Origin: Nonomuraea sp.
GTDB lineage: Bacteria; Actinomycetota; Actinomycetes; Streptosporangiales; Streptosporangiaceae
Length of the DNA stretch: 16,491 bases
Direction: 5' to 3'
Assembly (NCBI GenBank): GCA_013362835.1
Contig: JABFVJ010000339.1
Span: 1 to 16,491, forward strand
Within the stretch, counting starts at the first letter, position 1; each line of letters begins with the position of its first letter. Of the stretch, positions 13,656-16,491 are shown in pieces. The notes under the pieces are model-generated. The model had not been told where the DNA came from and did no database searches. It saw only the letters and a list, made by a program, of their open reading frames with translations. The translations under genes were made by a program, and so were the position numbers.

Positions 13656-15071
13656 TCACCGCGTCGACCTCGCGATGCGGCCGGCGAGCTGGTAGAAGGC
13701 GGCGAACCCGCCCCAGCACAGCAACGACAGGAACGTCACCCGGGCGTTCCAGACGGCGGCGGTGACGGCGATCAGCGCGGTCCGCTCGCCGATGGGCAGT
13801 ACGACGATCTTCTTGAACCAGCGGGCGATCGAGTCGCGCTCCATGCGCTGGGCGAACCCGAGCACGCCGTGGGCGTTCCTGGCGTCGGCCGGCTCCAGCA
13901 GGGAACGCGCGGGCCTCGCCCACAGCGCGCCGACGCGGGCGGCGTCGGACACGGCGCCGGCGTAGGAGTAGTCGATCGCGTGCCGGACGACCTGCGTGAT
14001 CATCGCCGCGGCGGCCAGGTACCAGATGCCGGTCCCGCCGAACCCGAACGCGAGCCCGACGTAGACCAGGTACTCCTTCAGCCGGTCGGCCATGCCGTCG
14101 GCCCAGGCCCCGAGGGGCGAGAACGTACGGGTGTAGCGGGCGAGCTGGCCGTCGAGGCAGTCGAGCGCGAACGACAGGAAGAGCAGCACGGCCCCGGCCA
14201 GCCGCGCGGGCTGCGTGCCGGCCGAGAACCAGACGGCCGACAGCGCGGCCAGGCCGATGGAGACGCCGGTGACGGCGTTGGGGGTGAGCTTGAGGCGTAC
14301 GGCCGGTTTGATCAGGTGGCGGGTCCAGGTCGAGACGAAGAACGTGGCGACGAAGCCGTCGTCCTCCTTGATCGAGGTGTCGAGCCTGACCCTGGCCTCG
14401 TCCACCTCGGCGAGCCTGGTGAGGGCGCTGTCGGCGGCGTGCTGCCCGGTCACGCGGTCGGCGTGCAGCGGGCCGATCGCGGCGGCGCGTACGCGTACGC
14501 CCGACCTGACCAGGCCGACGAGCAGCAGGTCGACCGCCTCGACGGGGGTGACGGGACCGAGCCTGCCGGTGTCGGCCAGCTCGGCCAGCTCCTCGGCGAT
14601 GTCGGCCAGGGAGGCGAGGTCGGCCTCGCCGGTCTGGAGCACGCCCCTGAAGGTGGCGTTGGCCTCGGGGACGGTGTGGAAGGAGCTGCCCGCCGCGGCG
14701 ATCCTGCCGCCGTCGACGCGTACGGGCGGGCGCATGGGGGCGGCGGCCGCGTCGTACGAGACCAGCGCGCCGGTGTCGCGGGCGGGATGTTCGACGAGGA
14801 GCGCGAGGGCCTCGGTGTGGGCGACGAGGTCGGCGGGGAGCACCACGACGGCGCCCGAGGAGATCCGGGCGATCTTGGCCACGCCCCGCAGGTCGGCGCC
14901 GAGACCGCCGCCCGGGGTCACCACCTGGACGTCGCGGACGGGAAGCACGGCGAGCTGGTCGCTCAGCCGGTCGAGCAGCGTGCCGTCGGAGCAGGAGAGC
15001 CGGCAGGCCGCGGTCGTGGCGAGCAGGACCACGGAGGTGGTCGTGCTCACGCTGGTCAGTGAGTCGGGCAA
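13656..15071 (-). CDS. Fused nucleotidyltransferase-like / CDP-alcohol phosphatidyltransferase
   Basis: The product is 471 aa. The TTG at 15071 is chosen because GGAGGAG lies 9 nt upstream. Residues 1-210 look like a nucleotidyltransferase fold (VVLLATTAACRL, VVVLPADLV, GALVSYD), but the Gly-rich nucleotide loop (LAxGxGxR), the Pro-Lys and the metal Asp are not recognisable, so this half is probably inactive. Residues ~250-471 are a membrane CDP-alcohol phosphatidyltransferase with the full motif: D304, D307, G308, A311, R312, G321, D325, D329. The order resembles the bifunctional inositol-phosphate cytidylyltransferase/di-inositol-phosphate synthase of hyperthermophiles, whose cytidylyltransferase is active. 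Here the intact LicC-like enzyme encoded in the same string might supply the CDP donor. First gene of the minus-strand string, 91 bp from the divergent IspD/TarI-like gene. Confidence 0.82.
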   Translation of the reverse strand: MPDSLTSVSTTTSVVLLATTAACRLSCSDGTLLDRLSDQLAVLPVRDVQVVTPGGGLGADLRGVAKIARISSGAVVVLPADLVAHTEALALLVEHPARDTGALVSYDAAAAPMRPPVRVDGGRIAAAGSSFHTVPEANATFRGVLQTGEADLASLADIAEELAELADTGRLGPVTPVEAVDLLLVGLVRSGVRVRAAAIGPLHADRVTGQHAADSALTRLAEVDEARVRLDTSIKEDDGFVATFFVSTWTRHLIKPAVRLKLTPNAVTGVSIGLAALSAVWFSAGTQPARLAGAVLLFLSFALDCLDGQLARYTRTFSPLGAWADGMADRLKEYLVYVGLAFGFGGTGIWYLAAAAMITQVVRHAIDYSYAGAVSDAARVGALWARPARSLLEPADARNAHGVLGFAQRMERDSIARWFKKIVVLPIGERTALIAVTAAVWNARVTFLSLLCWGGFAAFYQLAGRIARSTR

Positions 15072-15108
15072 AGCGCAGGTCTCCTCCCGGTAGGGAGTGC
15101 GTGGACAC

Positions 15109-15114
15109 AGCGTA
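15109..15114 (-). promoter_or_regulatory. Possible -10 element for the minus-strand operon
   Basis: TACGCT (TANNNT) lies 37 nt before the TTG start at 15071, leaving a leader of about 30 nt that carries GGAGGAG. No good -35 is seen (GTGATA at 17 nt). It shares the 91-bp divergent gap with the promoter of the IspD/TarI-like gene. Confidence 0.25.
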
Positions 15115-15150
15115 GCGACAGGGCGACGCAATATCACGGAACAGGACCGT

Positions 15151-15162
15151 TAGGCTGCCCGC
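15151..15162 (+). promoter_or_regulatory. Predicted -10 giving leaderless IspD/TarI-like transcript
   Basis: TAGGCT (15151-15156) is followed by 6 nt and the ATG at 15163. No Shine-Dalgarno precedes the ATG. Transcription starting about 7 nt after the -10 would begin at the A of the start codon. The -35 is not recognisable. Confidence 0.4.
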
Positions 15163-15897
15163 ATGGATGCAGGGCTGCGGTCGGTCGGGGTGCTCCTCGC
15201 GGGAGGCGTGGGGCAGCGGGTCGGGCATGAGCTACCCAAACAGCTCATCGAGGTCGCCGGCCGGACGATCCTGGAGCATTCGATCGCCGTGTTCGAGCAG
15301 GCGCCGGAGATCGACGAGATCGTCGTGCTGATGACGCCGGGTTACTCCGACCGGGTCGAGGAGATCGTGGCGAACGGCGGCTACCGCAAGGTCAGCCGGA
15401 TCGTCGACGGCGGCGCGAGCCGTACGGAGAGCACGTGGCGGGCGCTGCGCGCGCTCGGCACGGAGGAGTGCGACGTGCTGCTGCACGACGCCGTACGGCC
15501 CCTTCTGGAGCCGCGGATCATCACCGCGTGCGTGGCGGCGCTGCGCGACCACGAGGCCGTCAACGTGGCGATCCCGAGCTCCGACACGGTCCTGGTGGCC
15601 GTTCCAGGGCCGGGCGGCGAGGTCATCGGCGAGGTGCTCGACCGCTCGCGGCTGCGGCGCAGCCAGACGCCGCAGTGTTTCAGGCTGTCGGTGATCAGGA
15701 AGGCGTACGAGCGGGCGCTCGCCGATCCGGAGTTCGCCGGGCGGCAGGCGACCGACGACTGCGGCGTGGTGCTGCGTTACCTGCCCGAGGTGCCGATCCA
15801 CCTCGTTCCCGGCAGCGAGCGCAACATCAAGGTCACCCATCCGGACGATCTGCGGATCGCCGAACGCCTGTTCACCCTCAAGGGGTCCATCTCGTGA
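15163..15897 (+). CDS. IspD/TarI-like cytidylyltransferase
   Basis: The product is 244 aa. Motifs: LLAGGVGQRVG (11-21), PKQL with K26 (25-28), HDAVRPL (108-114), RRSQTPQ (155-161), TDDCG (187-191) and ERNIKVTHPDDL (209-220). These cover the CTP-binding loop and the substrate Lys of the IspD family. IspD makes CDP-methylerythritol for isoprenoids. TarI makes CDP-ribitol for teichoic acid. The double-Gly loop (AGGVG, not AAGxG) and HDAVRP (not HDAARP) lean toward the TarI side. Neither ispF nor a TarJ-like reductase is next to it. The CDP-alcohol transferases across the divergent gap favour activation of a polyol phosphate, but ordinary IspD cannot be ruled out. ATG has no Shine-Dalgarno and is probably leaderless. 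Confidence 0.88.
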   Translation: MDAGLRSVGVLLAGGVGQRVGHELPKQLIEVAGRTILEHSIAVFEQAPEIDEIVVLMTPGYSDRVEEIVANGGYRKVSRIVDGGASRTESTWRALRALGTEECDVLLHDAVRPLLEPRIITACVAALRDHEAVNVAIPSSDTVLVAVPGPGGEVIGEVLDRSRLRRSQTPQCFRLSVIRKAYERALADPEFAGRQATDDCGVVLRYLPEVPIHLVPGSERNIKVTHPDDLRIAERLFTLKGSIS

Positions 15898-15952
15898 CGT
15901 GTCCGGGCATGTCGTAGACGTTCGCGTGGAAGGCCCTTGACCTGCGGGTTGT

Positions 15953-15958
15953 TACCGT
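15953..15958 (+). promoter_or_regulatory. Possible -10 element for the terminal membrane protein gene
   Basis: TACCGT is followed by 8 nt and the ATG at 15967, again without a Shine-Dalgarno. A TTGACC at 15937-15942 is only 10 nt away, too close to be its -35. GGAAG (15928-15932), 18 nt, GTT (15951-15953) has the spacing of a SigR/SigH-type promoter as an alternative. Neither is sure. Confidence 0.28.
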
Positions 15959-15966
15959 GCGGTCGC

Positions 15967-16491
15967 ATGAAGAGAGTCCTGGCGATCGGTGCGCTGCTCG
16001 GCTGCTGTCCCGTCCTGCTGGTGTCGGCGCTCTGGCCGGCGCCGCTGCTGTTCGGGCTGGTCGCCGTGCTCTCCTACGCCGTGGAGTACGCCGCGCCGCG
16101 CCTGGCGGGCGGGGCGGCCGACCTGCTCAGCAGGGTTCACCTCGGGGTCACGCTGCGCTTCGTGGCCAGGGAGACCGCCGCGTTGCTGCTGGTGGCGCGG
16201 GTGTCGGGCGCAGACTCGCCGTGGTTCGTGGCGCTGGCCGCCGGGCTGTTCGCGCTGCACGGCACCCGCGCCGCGCACTCGGGCCTGGCGATGCGCCTGC
16301 GGCAGACGTTGAGCAGCATGCCGGTGACCACGCGCAACCTCGACGTCTCCGCGCTGCGCATCCCCAAGATGCCGCCCGCCTTCCTCGGCGAGCACCGGGG
16401 CGTGCGCTTCCTCGGCCTCGACGCGCTCCCGGTGCTCGGCGCGGCGTTCGGGGCCGCCGCGGGCGCGGTCGGCGCGGGCGTCGCCCTGCTG
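15967..16491 (+). CDS. Polytopic membrane protein, unidentified (3' end cut by window)
   Basis: Open from ATG 15967 to the window edge (175 codons). The N-terminus MKRVLAIGALLGCCPVLLVSALWP is a positively charged start plus helix. Further hydrophobic segments are at about 26-42, 62-75, 80-92 and 150-175, so at least four or five helices are present. Between helices lies MPVTTRNLDVSALRIPKMPP (118-137), a polar loop that looks specific but that I cannot assign to a family. It follows the IspD/TarI-like gene by 69 bp on the same strand. By position it may be the membrane start of a larger polymer- or polyol-related enzyme, but this is only a guess because the rest is missing. Confidence 0.7.
   Translation, partial: MKRVLAIGALLGCCPVLLVSALWPAPLLFGLVAVLSYAVEYAAPRLAGGAADLLSRVHLGVTLRFVARETAALLLVARVSGADSPWFVALAAGLFALHGTRAAHSGLAMRLRQTLSSMPVTTRNLDVSALRIPKMPPAFLGEHRGVRFLGLDALPVLGAAFGAAAGAVGAGVALL

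Noticed and set aside
13627..15228. Minus-strand frame of 533 codons beside the fused phosphatidyltransferase
   Set aside because: Almost wholly Arg/Pro/Gly-rich. The neighbouring frame encodes a recognisable CDP-alcohol phosphatidyltransferase over the same DNA.
10380..15897. Phage-defence or mobile island as the novel system
   Set aside because: No transposase, integrase, nuclease, toxin, helicase or repeat array is seen. Gene families and composition fit a chromosomal envelope-biosynthesis region.

Overview
The window is very G+C-rich DNA with dense coding on both strands, frequent GTG and TTG starts, and several start codons that sit a few bases behind a -10-like hexamer with no Shine-Dalgarno. 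This points to a high-G+C actinobacterium. The gene content (LCP ligase, DUF5941-like protein, paired CDP-alcohol phosphatidyltransferases) would suit Streptosporangiaceae such as Nonomuraea, but the genus is a guess. No tRNA, rRNA, insertion sequence, phage gene or CRISPR array was seen. No stretch longer than 300 bases lacks a gene.

Left part (1-7546), envelope proteins: a partial FtsX-extracellular-domain-like membrane protein and a GT-C-type multi-pass glycosyltransferase lie on the minus strand. A second GT-C-like membrane protein is divergent from them on the plus strand, followed by an LCP (LytR-CpsA-Psr) ligase with a LytR_C domain and a membrane O-acyltransferase resembling fucose 4-O-acetylase. 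LCP proteins join undecaprenyl-linked glycopolymers to peptidoglycan. The acyltransferase could decorate a surface glycan.

Middle (7603-10223): a compact GT-B glycosyltransferase whose start codon lies inside a perfect 22-bp palindrome, then an acetoacetate-decarboxylase-like protein. The latter converges on a GT2 glycosyltransferase so tightly that the two stop codons overlap in one CTAG.

Right part (10380-16491): a minus-strand gene string, in transcription order: a fused nucleotidyltransferase-like/CDP-alcohol phosphatidyltransferase, a DUF5941-like membrane protein, a LicC-like sugar/choline-phosphate nucleotidyltransferase, a glycerol-1-phosphate-dehydrogenase-like enzyme, a second CDP-alcohol phosphatidyltransferase, and (after a structured spacer) the GT2. 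Divergent from it are an IspD/TarI-like cytidylyltransferase and a membrane protein cut by the window edge.

Taken together, the right part encodes the parts needed to make a polyol phosphate, activate alcohol phosphates as CDP derivatives, and transfer them in the membrane. The neighbouring glycosyltransferases, acyltransferase and LCP ligase could then build and attach a surface polymer. This pathway is inferred from families and gene order. The most unusual points are the archaeal-type G1P-dehydrogenase motif, a phosphatidyltransferase lacking its fourth conserved Asp, and a degenerate nucleotidyltransferase domain fused to an intact phosphatidyltransferase.
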